A stretch of 64,000 bases of DNA from Flavobacteriales bacterium (GCA_016705955.1 JADJKO010000002.1:186001-250000), one strand, 5' to 3'; positions 9,111 through 17,844 are shown, numbered from the stretch's first letter. A program made the numbers and translations. The notes: a model not told the origin generated them from the letters alone.

Positions 9111-9590
9111 GACCCCTGCGGGGTCGTTGTCTCCCTTTTTGTGCAATAGCTACATGCTGTGACCCCTCCGGGGTCGAACCACTTTTGCGGACCGACCTGC
9201 ACGTTCGTTGACCCCGGAGGGGATCATAGCATGTGGATCTGATCGTGATGCTTTCGCGGACCGGCCTGCGTTCGTTGACCCCGGAGGGGTCATAGCATGT
9301 AGATCTTTCGCGGACCGACCTGCACGTTCGTTGACCCCGGAGGGGATCATAGCATGTGGATCTGATCGTGATGCTTTCGCGGACCGACCTGCACGTTCGT
9401 TGACCCCGGAGGGGATCATAGCATGTGGATCTGATCGTGATGCTTTCGCGGACCGACCTGCACGTTCGTTGACCCCGGAGGGGTCATAGCATGTAGATCT
9501 TTCGCGGACCGACCTGCACGTTCGTTGACCCCGGAGGGGTCATAGCATGTAGATCCCAACAGCATGCGTGATCCGACCCTGAAGGGGTCG
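9111..9590. repeat. Tandem array of short palindromic elements (GACCCCGGAGGGGTC type)
   Basis: Six head-to-tail units begin with GACCCCGGAGGGG at 9210, 9277, 9333, 9402, 9471 and 9527. The spacings 67, 56, 69, 69 and 56 show two unit lengths: a short form of 56 and a long form of 69 bases. The long form carries about 13 extra bases containing GATCGTGATG; the first unit is a 67-base variant of it. All units continue with ATAGCATGT(A/G)GATC, then TTTCGCGGACCGACCTGC. Single diverged copies flank the array: GACCCCTGCGGGGTC at 9111-9125, an inverted copy GACCCCTCCGGGGTC at 9161-9175 and GACCCTGAAGGGGTC at 9575-9589. The array fills the gap of about 630 bases between the DUF6134 and J-domain genes. 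Repetitive reading frames through it are artefacts. Confidence 0.92.
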
Positions 9591-9692
9591 CAGCCCTTGG
9601 AAATACCCTCGACTTGAGCTGCTTTAGCCCCGGATCCACCATCTGCGCCCGTTTTCAACGAAGATGAAAGAGATGCAGATAGCCGGAAGCTC

Positions 9693-10103
9693 TTGGGCGC
9701 CGGACCAGGCCTGACCTTGAAAGAGCTCAGCGGGCTGTACAAGGGCCTTATGAAGCAGCACCACCCGGACCGCTTCCAAGTGGATTCCGAGCGGGAGGAG
9801 GCCGAGGCGACCAGCAAGCGCATCATCTCAGCCTATAAGTTGTTGGAGGGGATCCACCCCGAAACCAACGAGTCCAAAGCGGAGGAGTTCGACCAGACCC
9901 TTAGCAGCGGCGTGACCAACTGGCAGTACAAGAACCTGGTGCTCCGCGTCAACTTCGGTGACGGCAGCGAGTACGCGTTCTATGGCGTGCAGCCGAACAC
10001 CTACAAGAAGTTCGTGAACACCGATGGCACCGCGCGTTTCGTGCGCCGTCATCTGGTGGGCGCATGCCCACAGCGCAAGCTGACGAGCGCGGTGGCGGCC
10101 TGA
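9693..10103 (+). CDS. J-domain plus KTSC-domain protein, N-terminus uncertain
   Basis: The readable frame gives 136 residues. The first half is a DnaJ-like J domain with the HPD tripeptide (YKGLMKQHHPDRF) and helices III/IV (SKRIISAYKLLEG). The second half is a KTSC domain (LRVNFGDGSEYAFYGVQPN, then ARFVRRHL). J domains stimulate Hsp70; KTSC domains are small RNA- or nucleic-acid-associated beta domains of unclear role. The only in-frame start is TTG at 9693, but helix I (SRKLLG) is readable upstream in the same frame, which stays open to 9618 without ATG, GTG or TTG. An out-of-frame ATG at 9664 could serve if one base were missing between 9682 and 9693. The gene may therefore be slightly truncated, frameshifted or use a rare start. 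Confidence 0.7.
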   Translation: MGAGPGLTLKELSGLYKGLMKQHHPDRFQVDSEREEAEATSKRIISAYKLLEGIHPETNESKAEEFDQTLSSGVTNWQYKNLVLRVNFGDGSEYAFYGVQPNTYKKFVNTDGTARFVRRHLVGACPQRKLTSAVAA

Positions 10104-10182
10104 TCACACCCGATACGAAAGCAGAACGGCGACCAATTGGTCGCCGTTCGTGTTTGACGATGCCTTGCGCGTGCCTTTTCGA

Positions 10183-10300
10183 GATGCCGGGTCGAGCCCG
10201 GCATGACGGACGCGCTGGGGATGGGGGTTCCGCCCGCCGAACGGCGGGCGGAACCCCCATCCCGTGAGTTGTCACCCCGGGCTTGACCCGGGGTCTCGTG
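10183..10300. repeat. Composite palindromic element with 21-bp perfect stem
   Basis: The centre is a perfect 21-bp inverted repeat (10218-10238 with 10243-10263) around a GAAC loop. It is flanked on the left by GCCGGGTCGAGCCCGGC and on the right by CCCCGGGCTTGACCCGGGG, each self-complementary. It lies in the 269-base gap between the convergent J-domain and alpha-2-macroglobulin genes and may terminate transcription. The right part reads as the spurious peptide CHPGLDPGSR, familiar from mobile palindromic repeats in other phyla. Confidence 0.75.
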
Positions 10301-10372
10301 GGCTAAGGGTGCAAGTCGCCCACATCGTTTCACGCTTGCCTGGTCACTGGCAACTTCCATTCCCAACCGCCC

Positions 10373-13300
10373 TCACTGCGATGCCGTCGCCGGATCACCC
10401 GCAGCCACCACTTCCACCCAGCGGCCCATGCTGCGCGCATTCACCGTGTGGTCATACATCGCTTCGCAGAAAGCTCCCGGCAGATAGTATCGGCCGGTGT
10501 AGCTCGCATTCAGCAGCACGCGGTACGTGTGGCTCTGGCCTTTCCACAGATCGAAGTAGGTGAGCACGCGGTCATCGCGGATGTCCTGGTAGGTATAAGG
10601 ACCTTGCGCTGCACCGCCGAGCGTGCCTTCCATGCGCGTGTTGCGGATCTCCCAACCGCTCGGGAAGAGTTGCGACAACGCGAGTTGCTGGTAGCCGCTC
10701 GCGACACCCGGATGCGTCACCGTTACCATCGCCATGAAGTCCGTGCCTTGTTCGATCCGCGAAGGATCGAGCGCCATGCCGTCCATGCGCGTATAGCTCA
10801 CGCTCATGTTCAGCCCACTGCTGGAAGGCTTTTCGTTCCCAGCCAGCGGCGTGCCTGATCGCACCATGCGCACATAGAGCAGGTTCTTGCCGGTGTTCGA
10901 TACCGACACGCTCGCGCGACCATCCGGCACAGGAAGGTCCACGCGGCAGATCGCTTTCTCGCTGAACTTCTCCGTGCGCTTGCCAGCCGCGGTGAGCGTG
11001 AAGCTCATGCCTTTGCCCAATTGGCTCTTCTCCGCCAAGCGCGCCACGGCCAACAAGCCGAAGGCCGTGCTCTGCGTGCTGTACCAACCTTCGCTGCTCA
11101 AGCGGCGCGAGATGCGTTGCACCACCGGTGCCGCGCGTTCCGTTTCGCCCATCGCGAGCAACGCTTCCGCTACCAAGGCCTCGTCGCGCAGGTCGCTGCC
11201 GTAGGTCCAGTACTGCTCCGTGTAGGCGGGGATCGTGGTGTCCACGCCTTTCACGATCGCTTGCGCCACGTCCTTGCGGCCGACGTACGCATACGCTGCG
11301 GCCAACATCCACTTGGCTTGCAGGCCGAGGTTGGATTGTTCGCGCAAGCGGTTCATCGCAGGGAGTTCTTGCGCTTTCGCCAGGGCGAGCACATACAAGC
11401 GATACGCTTGCGTGAGTTGCGTGCCCTGCCTGCTCCATCCTTCGGGCACCACACCGTTCCATTCGCGTGCTTGCTTCCGCTGGAAGGACAACCAATTGCT
11501 CTTCACATTCCCCGGCACGGCATAGCCGGCACGTTCCGCTTCCACAATGAAGTGGCCTGCGTAGATGCTCGTCCAGTTGTCGTAGTAGTCGCCACCCGGC
11601 CAGTAGTTGAAACCGCCGTCGTTGCGCTGGAACTGCGACATCTTCCGCAGTGCGGCTTCCACATTGCTGCGCGCCATCTGGTCACCACGCGCGGGCAGGT
11701 CCATGACCTTCGCGATGAAGAGTTGCGGGAAGGCCTTGCTCGTGGTCTGCTCCAGACATCCGTGCGGATAGTCGAGCAGGTATTGCAAGCGGCGTCCCAT
11801 GTCCACCGGTGGAATGGTGCTCACCTCCAGGTACGCGGTGTTGGTGCCTTGCACGCCGAGCGGTGTCGGTGTCGCGCTCCAATCCTTGCCGGCGTCGAGC
11901 AGTGCTTCCGTCACTTCGGTGGCAGGCAGGTTCGGTTGCCGCACTTGCAGTTCGATCTTCTCGCTCGCGCTTTCACCCGCGCCGCTCACGCTCACCTTCA
12001 TCTTCGCCACGCCGATCGCCTCCTTCACCTTCACGCGGAAGTTCACCACTTGATCACCCATCGTGGAGAAGCGGATCGTCTTCTGCGACGGTCCTTCCGG
12101 GATCAGGAATTCGTTCGGTTCGATCTTCACCACCACCTCCTTCACCTTCGCATCCATTGCGAAGACCGTCACCGGCAGATCGGCGGTCTCACCCGGTGCG
12201 AGCACACGCGGCAATGTGGCCAGCACCATCAGCGGCTTGCGCACGGGCACCGCTTTCTCCGTGTGCCCGTAGGCTTTCTCGCCGTCGGTCGCGACCACCA
12301 TCACCCGTACACTGCCCACGTAATTACCGATGGTGAAGTCGTGCTTCGCCTTCTTGCCGCGTTCCAGTTTGAACGGACCAACGAAACGCACCACGGGTTT
12401 GAAACGGTTCGCGCGCGCGGCATCGCCCTTGCCGGCGTCATCGCTACCGCCGAGTGCGAGCACGCGCTGGATCTGTTGTCCGAACGCTCCGATCACCTGA
12501 TCGTACAGATCCCAGGTGCGTACACCGAGTGCTTCGCGCGCATAGAAATACTTCCACGGATCCGGTGTCTTGAAGCGTGTGAGGTCGAGCAATCCTTCGT
12601 CCACGATCGCGAGCGTGTACGTCATGCCGCGCCCGCTCTTCTCGTTCACTTCCACACTGAACGGCACGTCCGTGCGGATCTCCTTCGGCAAGTTCACCAC
12701 CGGTTCCAAGTGCGTGCCCGCGTCCTCCACCAGGATCGGGATCACGCCGTACAGGCGGATCGGCAGATCGTTCACCGCCTTTGCATGCGGTTGCAACAGT
12801 GTGACATGCGCGTACACGTTCGGCGCCATGTCGGCCGTGATGATGAAGCTGTGCCGCGTCTCCTTCGCCTTCAATTCCACCCACACCGCATCGAGCACGC
12901 GACTGCCGGTCTCCAAACTCACCAACGCGCGACCGCTTCCTCCGCTGGGGATGATGAGCGTGGCCTTATCGCCGACGTTGTACTTCTCCTTGTCGGCGTT
13001 GAAGCTCAACACCGCTGCTTGGTCCGGGTCCTGCCGGCGGCTGCGTCCTTCCCAACCCGGCCAATCGAGGTAGATCTGCACGGCGCTGGCGTGACCGCTC
13101 GCCGGGTCGGTGATCCGCACCGCGTAGCGGCCCCACTGTGGACGATCGATGCGGAATTTCATCACGGCCTTGCCCTTCGCATCGGTGGTGAGTTGCTGTT
13201 CCTGCTGCAACTCCACGCTCGGCGAACTGATGTAGCTGCTCGATCCGGTGATGGAACCATCCCACCACCAGTTGTAGTTCAGTTTGTACACCTGCGCCTT

Positions 13301-15988
13301 CAGCGCGTGGCCCGCGATCGGCTTGCCGTGCGCATCCACGCTCACCACGGCGAACTTGTAAGTGGTGTCCGTTTGGAAGGTGCCCCACGAATTGTGCAAT
13401 TCGGGCAGCATCATGCCCACGTAGCTCGTGTACGGGTAGTAGGGGACGCTCACTTGGTCCATGCTCGCATCACCACCGGCCTCGAACACGCGCGTCACGA
13501 TGTTGGTGTTCACCACGGCGGGAGCGCTGCGGCCCATGTTCAGTTCCAGGTCGAAGCTTGCCTCACCCTTTTCATCCAAGGTCCCATCGAAGGCCACTTG
13601 CTCCTCGTTCGGCACCCACGTGCGCAGGTCGTTGAACTGGTATTTTTCATAGCCCTTGAAATCCGGCCAGCCGTTGCTCATCGTCACCGTCACGCGGCTC
13701 TTCAGGTTCCGCGCGGGCGCGCCGTGCAGCCAGTGGGAGTGGAGTTGGACGTGGTTCCCACCGTCGGCGCTCAGGCGCAGCCCTTCCTTGTCCGCCGGGC
13801 CATCGGGGAATTCCAGCAGCACCTTCAAGCGGTTCGGTTTTATCGTTTCAATGCGAAGGCTCTTGTGGAAGGCCGTGCCGCCCACGCGCACCACCGCGTT
13901 CCAATAGCCCGTCGGCGCATCGGGCGATGTGGCACAGCGGAAGGCGTACACCCCGTTCACGCTGGTGGTGCGCACTTGCTTCTGGTCCAAGCGACCGCGT
14001 GGATCGCTGATCTCCAGCACCACCGGATGGTCCTTGGGCAGTTTCCCGCGCGCATCCTGCAACATGAAGCTGAGGTAGAGCGAATCACCCGGACGCCACA
14101 CGCCGCGCTCGCCGTAGAGGAAGCCTTTCAAGCCGCGTTCGATCGCTTCACCTTCCACATCGTAGCTGCTCACCGAGAGCGAGGAGCCGTCATCCAATTT
14201 CAAATAGCCGCGCTGCGCTCCCTTGCTCGCGGTGAGCAGGAAGGGCTTGTGCGCACCGGCGGGGATCGTAGCCAAACCTTCGCCATCCGTGATGGTCTGC
14301 GTCATCACCTTGCGTTGCAGGTCCAGCACTTCCAGCTTCACGCCGCTCATCGGCTTGGTGGTGCGCATATCGCTCACCGCCACCAGCATGCTGCCGTCGT
14401 TGCCCACCTTGGCGATCAGCCCGATGTCCGAAGCGAGGATGTTCCTCGCCGCGCTGGTGTTGCGCATGTAGTAGCTCGTCTTGCACGGATCCTCGCGCTC
14501 CTGGTAGTCGTAGCCCTCGTCGTAATCGTAGTAGTCGTACTCGTCATAGTAATAGTAGTCCTGCTGCACATCATAGGCGGCCTGTTCCTCCTCCCAGCTC
14601 TTCTCGTGCGGCTGCTCCACCGGATCGCCGCCTTCGCAGGGGTACACGCTCTGGTGCATGCCGAAGCTGATCTCCACGCGGTAGATCGCGCCGGGCTCCG
14701 CTTTGATGTGATCCGCGAGGTCCAGGTAGAACGTGTTCCACCGCCCGAGGTCCGGCGCATCACCGGTCTTCAGGGAAATGGTCTTGCGCGAGATCAAGCG
14801 TCCCACGCGCGCCAGCTCGCGGTTGCCGTCCAACGTGTTCACCTGCAGGAATTGCGACACGTTGCTCTCGTGGATCCTGATCACACGCACATCCACCGCT
14901 TTCAGGTTCACCGCTTGGAAAGGCATCAGCATACCGTCCGTGCTGGGCAGGATGGTGCCTTTGCCGGTGAAGCGCACGGCGGGCTTCAACTCCTCGAACT
15001 CCAGGTCCACGCTGATGTCCTTGCCCAGCTTTTTGCCGTTCACGTTGCGTAGGCCCGCGCTCACGAAGCCTTGTTGGTTGCCGCTCAGCCGCGTGCCGGG
15101 GTACAGCACCAGCTTGTTGCCGTCCTGCGTGATGCGTACGTTCTTTGCACCGGCAATGTCCATTAGTTCGCTCATGTCCTGCGCGGGATCCAACGGGTCG
15201 CTGAATTGTAAGGTCGCGTACTGTTCGCCATCGCTGAAGGTGGTCGCGCTGATCAGCGCGAGATCCCCGATCGCGGGCACATCGAAGGGGAGCGTGGCGG
15301 CATCGCTGCTGCCGATCTTCTTGCCGTTCCAGGTGATGTCCACGCGCGAGGCCTTGTCGCCGCGCAGCACACTGTCCGCGGTGAAGCGGTGGTAGCGGCC
15401 GTTCGGCTCGTGCTCCCACGCCATCGCCAACGCGCGTCCGTCCTGTTTCGTGGTGAAGCATCCTTCCAGGTCCTGGTCCGTGGCGTCGTCGCTCGTGTAC
15501 ACGTTCACCACCAGCCGTTGCCACTTCAGGTCCGTGGTGCTGAGCGAACGCATGTCCGTCACTTTCACATCCAAGCCTTGCTTAAAGGTGGTCACTTGGA
15601 ATTTGAAGGTCTGCAGGCCTTTGGGCACCTCGATCAACTTACCCAGATCGAACGCCACGGTATAGGTGCGGTCCTGTTCCAAGCGTTCGTTGGGTTGGAA
15701 GGCGAGGGTGAGGTCATCCTGCCAATGCACCGTGCCCTTCACCGAGGGGTCGATGTCGAAGAGCCCTTGGATGGCGGCCTCCGTGCTGTCCTTCCAGCGC
15801 TGCCCGGCCGCTACGCGCACGAGGATCGGCGCACGCGCGGAGATATGCCCCGCAGTGAACGCCGGGATGTAGGGCGTGAACGCGGCATCGGGTTCGATGC
15901 GCTCGTTGCCACCGCGACACGCGGCCAAGAGAAGGGTGCAAAGCAGGGCACAGTTGAACGCGCGTGAAATGCGGGCTGTGTGGAACAT
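10373..15988 (-). CDS. Bacterial alpha-2-macroglobulin lipoprotein with thioester (YfhM-like)
   Basis: A 1871-residue periplasmic lipoprotein. The lipobox LLAAC puts the lipid-modified Cys at residue 24. Repeated macroglobulin beta domains follow, then the thioester site GCLEQ with Cys at about residue 1411, an alpha/alpha-toroid domain (FNYWPGGDYYDNW) and a C-terminal receptor-like beta domain. Bacterial A2Ms trap attacking proteases through the thioester and commonly pair with PBP1C, which repairs the wall. Both motif and partner are present here, although the two genes are separated. An unusual Tyr/Asp-rich segment (YYYYDEYDYYDYDEGYDY) lies at about residues 470-495. The start at 15988 is chosen because it begins the lipoprotein signal; longer frames put it internally. 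It is slightly longer than the E. coli protein of about 1650 residues. Confidence 0.94.
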   Translation of the reverse strand: MFHTARISRAFNCALLCTLLLAACRGGNERIEPDAAFTPYIPAFTAGHISARAPILVRVAAGQRWKDSTEAAIQGLFDIDPSVKGTVHWQDDLTLAFQPNERLEQDRTYTVAFDLGKLIEVPKGLQTFKFQVTTFKQGLDVKVTDMRSLSTTDLKWQRLVVNVYTSDDATDQDLEGCFTTKQDGRALAMAWEHEPNGRYHRFTADSVLRGDKASRVDITWNGKKIGSSDAATLPFDVPAIGDLALISATTFSDGEQYATLQFSDPLDPAQDMSELMDIAGAKNVRITQDGNKLVLYPGTRLSGNQQGFVSAGLRNVNGKKLGKDISVDLEFEELKPAVRFTGKGTILPSTDGMLMPFQAVNLKAVDVRVIRIHESNVSQFLQVNTLDGNRELARVGRLISRKTISLKTGDAPDLGRWNTFYLDLADHIKAEPGAIYRVEISFGMHQSVYPCEGGDPVEQPHEKSWEEEQAAYDVQQDYYYYDEYDYYDYDEGYDYQEREDPCKTSYYMRNTSAARNILASDIGLIAKVGNDGSMLVAVSDMRTTKPMSGVKLEVLDLQRKVMTQTITDGEGLATIPAGAHKPFLLTASKGAQRGYLKLDDGSSLSVSSYDVEGEAIERGLKGFLYGERGVWRPGDSLYLSFMLQDARGKLPKDHPVVLEISDPRGRLDQKQVRTTSVNGVYAFRCATSPDAPTGYWNAVVRVGGTAFHKSLRIETIKPNRLKVLLEFPDGPADKEGLRLSADGGNHVQLHSHWLHGAPARNLKSRVTVTMSNGWPDFKGYEKYQFNDLRTWVPNEEQVAFDGTLDEKGEASFDLELNMGRSAPAVVNTNIVTRVFEAGGDASMDQVSVPYYPYTSYVGMMLPELHNSWGTFQTDTTYKFAVVSVDAHGKPIAGHALKAQVYKLNYNWWWDGSITGSSSYISSPSVELQQEQQLTTDAKGKAVMKFRIDRPQWGRYAVRITDPASGHASAVQIYLDWPGWEGRSRRQDPDQAAVLSFNADKEKYNVGDKATLIIPSGGSGRALVSLETGSRVLDAVWVELKAKETRHSFIITADMAPNVYAHVTLLQPHAKAVNDLPIRLYGVIPILVEDAGTHLEPVVNLPKEIRTDVPFSVEVNEKSGRGMTYTLAIVDEGLLDLTRFKTPDPWKYFYAREALGVRTWDLYDQVIGAFGQQIQRVLALGGSDDAGKGDAARANRFKPVVRFVGPFKLERGKKAKHDFTIGNYVGSVRVMVVATDGEKAYGHTEKAVPVRKPLMVLATLPRVLAPGETADLPVTVFAMDAKVKEVVVKIEPNEFLIPEGPSQKTIRFSTMGDQVVNFRVKVKEAIGVAKMKVSVSGAGESASEKIELQVRQPNLPATEVTEALLDAGKDWSATPTPLGVQGTNTAYLEVSTIPPVDMGRRLQYLLDYPHGCLEQTTSKAFPQLFIAKVMDLPARGDQMARSNVEAALRKMSQFQRNDGGFNYWPGGDYYDNWTSIYAGHFIVEAERAGYAVPGNVKSNWLSFQRKQAREWNGVVPEGWSRQGTQLTQAYRLYVLALAKAQELPAMNRLREQSNLGLQAKWMLAAAYAYVGRKDVAQAIVKGVDTTIPAYTEQYWTYGSDLRDEALVAEALLAMGETERAAPVVQRISRRLSSEGWYSTQSTAFGLLAVARLAEKSQLGKGMSFTLTAAGKRTEKFSEKAICRVDLPVPDGRASVSVSNTGKNLLYVRMVRSGTPLAGNEKPSSSGLNMSVSYTRMDGMALDPSRIEQGTDFMAMVTVTHPGVASGYQQLALSQLFPSGWEIRNTRMEGTLGGAAQGPYTYQDIRDDRVLTYFDLWKGQSHTYRVLLNASYTGRYYLPGAFCEAMYDHTVNARSMGRWVEVVAAGDPATASQ

Positions 15989-16231
15989 GGTGCGTGAAAA
16001 TGTGGTGGAAGGTAGCGGACCGGTGGTGTTGTGGTGCGCCATCGGAAGATGCAACGAGGCACGCGCGTGGGGTATTGCGCGGGGGTGGAAATATCGTAAG
16101 GTGGTGCGTGGACCGGCACGCCGCTGAGCCAATGACCAGGAGGTTACTGCGCTAGTACCCTGTGCTGATCCAGTTCTTGCTCAAGCCGTTGATGGTACCG
16201 GAGCTTGGTCCACGCAACGATCGTGGACGAT
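15989..16231. other. Intergenic region upstream of A2M gene
   Basis: A gap of 243 bases between two minus-strand genes. Apart from a weak TACCTTCC -7-like box on the minus strand close to the A2M start, I see no gene, strong hairpin or repeat. Confidence 0.5.
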
Positions 16232-16726
16232 CTACCTTCTGTAATGCATGCCCCTGAACCAGTGATCGGCCTTCTTGATCGACGCATCGAGCTTGCTTGC
16301 ATGCTCCGCTTTCTCCATGGCCAATAGTTCCAATGTACCGCCCACCATGGCGAAGAGCATGCGCGGCCGTGCCTGCCGCAACACGAAACCCTCGCGGCCA
16401 TCCAACAGGATATCCCGCGCGGACCGGTGCTTGATCATCGGCTTTTCCGGTGTGCCCTTGCCGACCTCCACCACACTGATGATGGGTGTGTAGCCCGCAG
16501 TGCGCAGGGGTGCGAAGGCTTCCGTAGCGCGCTCCAGGATCTCCGCTTCGGTAAGCACGCGGCCATCCACGGCGGGTTCAGGTTGGTGCGCGGTACACCA
16601 CACCACGCGGCCGTTCACGGTATCCACGTGCAACATCAAACGCGCATGGCGCTGGTAGTTGGCGTGACTGGTTTGCAGCAACGCGAACGCATCCGGGGTC
16701 AGTTCAAGGCCGGTGGGCAATTCCAT
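16232..16726 (-). CDS. Hypothetical protein (164 aa)
   Basis: Not recognised. A soluble alpha/beta protein without signal peptide or membrane segment. The middle contains TEAEILERATEAFAPLRTAG followed by a YTPIISVVEV strand. That layout loosely resembles an N-terminal domain seen in some Bacteroidota phage-repressor-like proteins, but no helix-turn-helix is visible. The C-terminal half is basic (KHRSARDIL, KADHWFRGMHYRR). The ATG at 16726 is preferred because upstream sequence is proline-rich and unlike coding sequence. It is the last gene of a same-strand run starting near 18449, separated from the previous gene by 83 bases, so it may belong to that operon. Confidence 0.65.
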   Translation of the reverse strand: MELPTGLELTPDAFALLQTSHANYQRHARLMLHVDTVNGRVVWCTAHQPEPAVDGRVLTEAEILERATEAFAPLRTAGYTPIISVVEVGKGTPEKPMIKHRSARDILLDGREGFVLRQARPRMLFAMVGGTLELLAMEKAEHASKLDASIKKADHWFRGMHYRR

Positions 16727-16809
16727 GGCCGGAAGGTAGAATGGTGCTGGGCACCGAGGCCACGCGTTGGGATCTCGTGGGAGCAGTGGGGAAAGTAGGA
16801 GGACGGGGG

Positions 16810-17433
16810 TCACCCACGCCGCTGTTCGCGCAATCTGCGTTGGAACTCATTCACATTCTCGTGCAGCGAATTGCCTACGGTCAAGTCCAGCATCTTCGCT
16901 AGTGCACCCACATCCGCATATTGTATGCTGCGTGGATGTGCCGCATGCCATGCCACTGTAGAAGGCCAACTCTGGAAATCCAGTTCCATCTTCTCCGAAA
17001 GACCACCGCTGCTTGAATTGGCGGCACGGGTGATGGGAACGAGCCGCACGTATGGAAACCCTGTGAGCCGGGCCACACGGCGGTTCAGCACATGATCCAG
17101 GACCAAGTGCGAAACATCCTCATCCGGATGGACCTTCTGGTATGCTTGGCGATAACCCCGGTAGTCCACATGCACCCATACTTGCGGGGTGCGGTGCAAG
17201 AGGCTGGCATTGGCCATGTCCCACACGATCAAGCGTTCGTCCATTTCCTCCGGCGCATCCACTGCCACCTGCACCGCGCGCATGGCGCTATCCTGGTGGA
17301 ATATTGGCATGACGTTGCCGATGAAACGCTCAATGGATGCAATGTCCCGAGCAGCGATGGGGATGTGAAGGCAGCGCGGCAAGCCGTACTTCTCTACGGC
17401 GATCATCACGGCGTTCGGGTCTCGCTCGCGCAT
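16810..17433 (-). CDS. Hypothetical protein with possible HNH-like core (207 aa)
   Basis: Not firmly recognised. The protein is soluble with no signal peptide. The central block WVHVDYRGYRQAYQ, LVLDHVLNRRVARL and PITRAANSSSGGLSEK has the His/Asn/His spacing feel of a His-Me-finger (HNH) nuclease core and looks strongly conserved, but that is a visual inference only. A second conserved-looking stretch, RSIQYADVGALAKML, follows. It starts 6 bases after the stop of the T5orf172-like gene on the same strand, so the two are very likely co-transcribed. If the HNH reading is right, two nuclease-like proteins sit side by side near a restriction-modification gene. Confidence 0.7.
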   Translation of the reverse strand: MRERDPNAVMIAVEKYGLPRCLHIPIAARDIASIERFIGNVMPIFHQDSAMRAVQVAVDAPEEMDERLIVWDMANASLLHRTPQVWVHVDYRGYRQAYQKVHPDEDVSHLVLDHVLNRRVARLTGFPYVRLVPITRAANSSSGGLSEKMELDFQSWPSTVAWHAAHPRSIQYADVGALAKMLDLTVGNSLHENVNEFQRRLREQRRG

Positions 17434-17439
17434 GATGCA

Positions 17440-17844
17440 CTACTCAAGGGCCCCCTTGAACTGGTACGCCGCTATCTGCTTGTAATGCCCCCAACGGTCA
17501 TCCGGCCGGGTGTGGATGTGCCGGTGCTTCTCGAACTCCGGCCGCAACTGGTCGCGGGTATCGCGGTACACGTGCAGGATGGTATCGATGGGCAGGCTCT
17601 CCACCCACTCATGCTCATCGTGCGTGATGAAATCCCATAGCCGCCACTTCAATACTTGCTCCACCAACTCAGCTTGCCAGCGGTGATGGTAGTTCTCGGT
17701 CTTGAAGGGCCGCACGGCGAACTCCCCAAGGTCTTTCTGGTAACGCTTGAAGCGTTTATCCCAATCGCTGGTGATGCCGAACTTGATGCGCGCATCCACC
17801 GCAAGGAAGTAGAAGAGGGCGGGCTTGTGCTGGTCGATGTCCAT
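17440..17844 (-). CDS. T5orf172/GIY-YIG-like domain protein (134 aa)
   Basis: A small soluble protein. The N-terminal half reads ALFYFLAVDARIKFGITSDW then DKRFKRYQKDLG, the layout of a T5orf172/Mug113 domain of the GIY-YIG nuclease superfamily: a beta strand, KFGIT, then a basic helix. The expected catalytic Glu could be in QAELVEQVLK. The C-terminal half is charged and carries several His residues. The ATG at 17844 shares one base with the stop of the upstream membrane-protein gene (TGATG), which fixes the start and indicates coupled translation. Whether it cuts DNA is unknown; many T5orf172 proteins are phage or defence associated. Confidence 0.68.
   Translation of the reverse strand: MDIDQHKPALFYFLAVDARIKFGITSDWDKRFKRYQKDLGEFAVRPFKTENYHHRWQAELVEQVLKWRLWDFITHDEHEWVESLPIDTILHVYRDTRDQLRPEFEKHRHIHTRPDDRWGHYKQIAAYQFKGALE

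Noticed and set aside
9208..9489. A 93-residue repetitive frame (MTPEGIIACGSDRDAF...)
   Set aside because: The peptide is just the palindromic repeat units translated; all frames across the array look repetitive, with no start signal or homology.
9111..9590. CRISPR array
   Set aside because: Units are 56-69 bases with identical linkers rather than unique spacers, the core is a self-complementary GC hairpin, and no cas gene is present.
10264..10563. Possible protein beginning SCHPGLDPGSR
   Set aside because: This peptide comes from a palindromic repeat and recurs as a false prediction in other genomes; the frame then runs antisense into the A2M gene.
11021..15052. A 1343-residue plus-strand frame opposite the alpha-2-macroglobulin gene
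   Set aside because: It is an antisense shadow: His/Arg/Ala-rich composition without domains, while the minus strand encodes a complete A2M with lipobox and thioester motif.
17440..17844. Functional GIY-YIG endonuclease as a firm call
   Set aside because: Only the strand-helix layout is visible; the canonical GIY and YIG tripeptides are absent, so only the broader T5orf172-like label is used.
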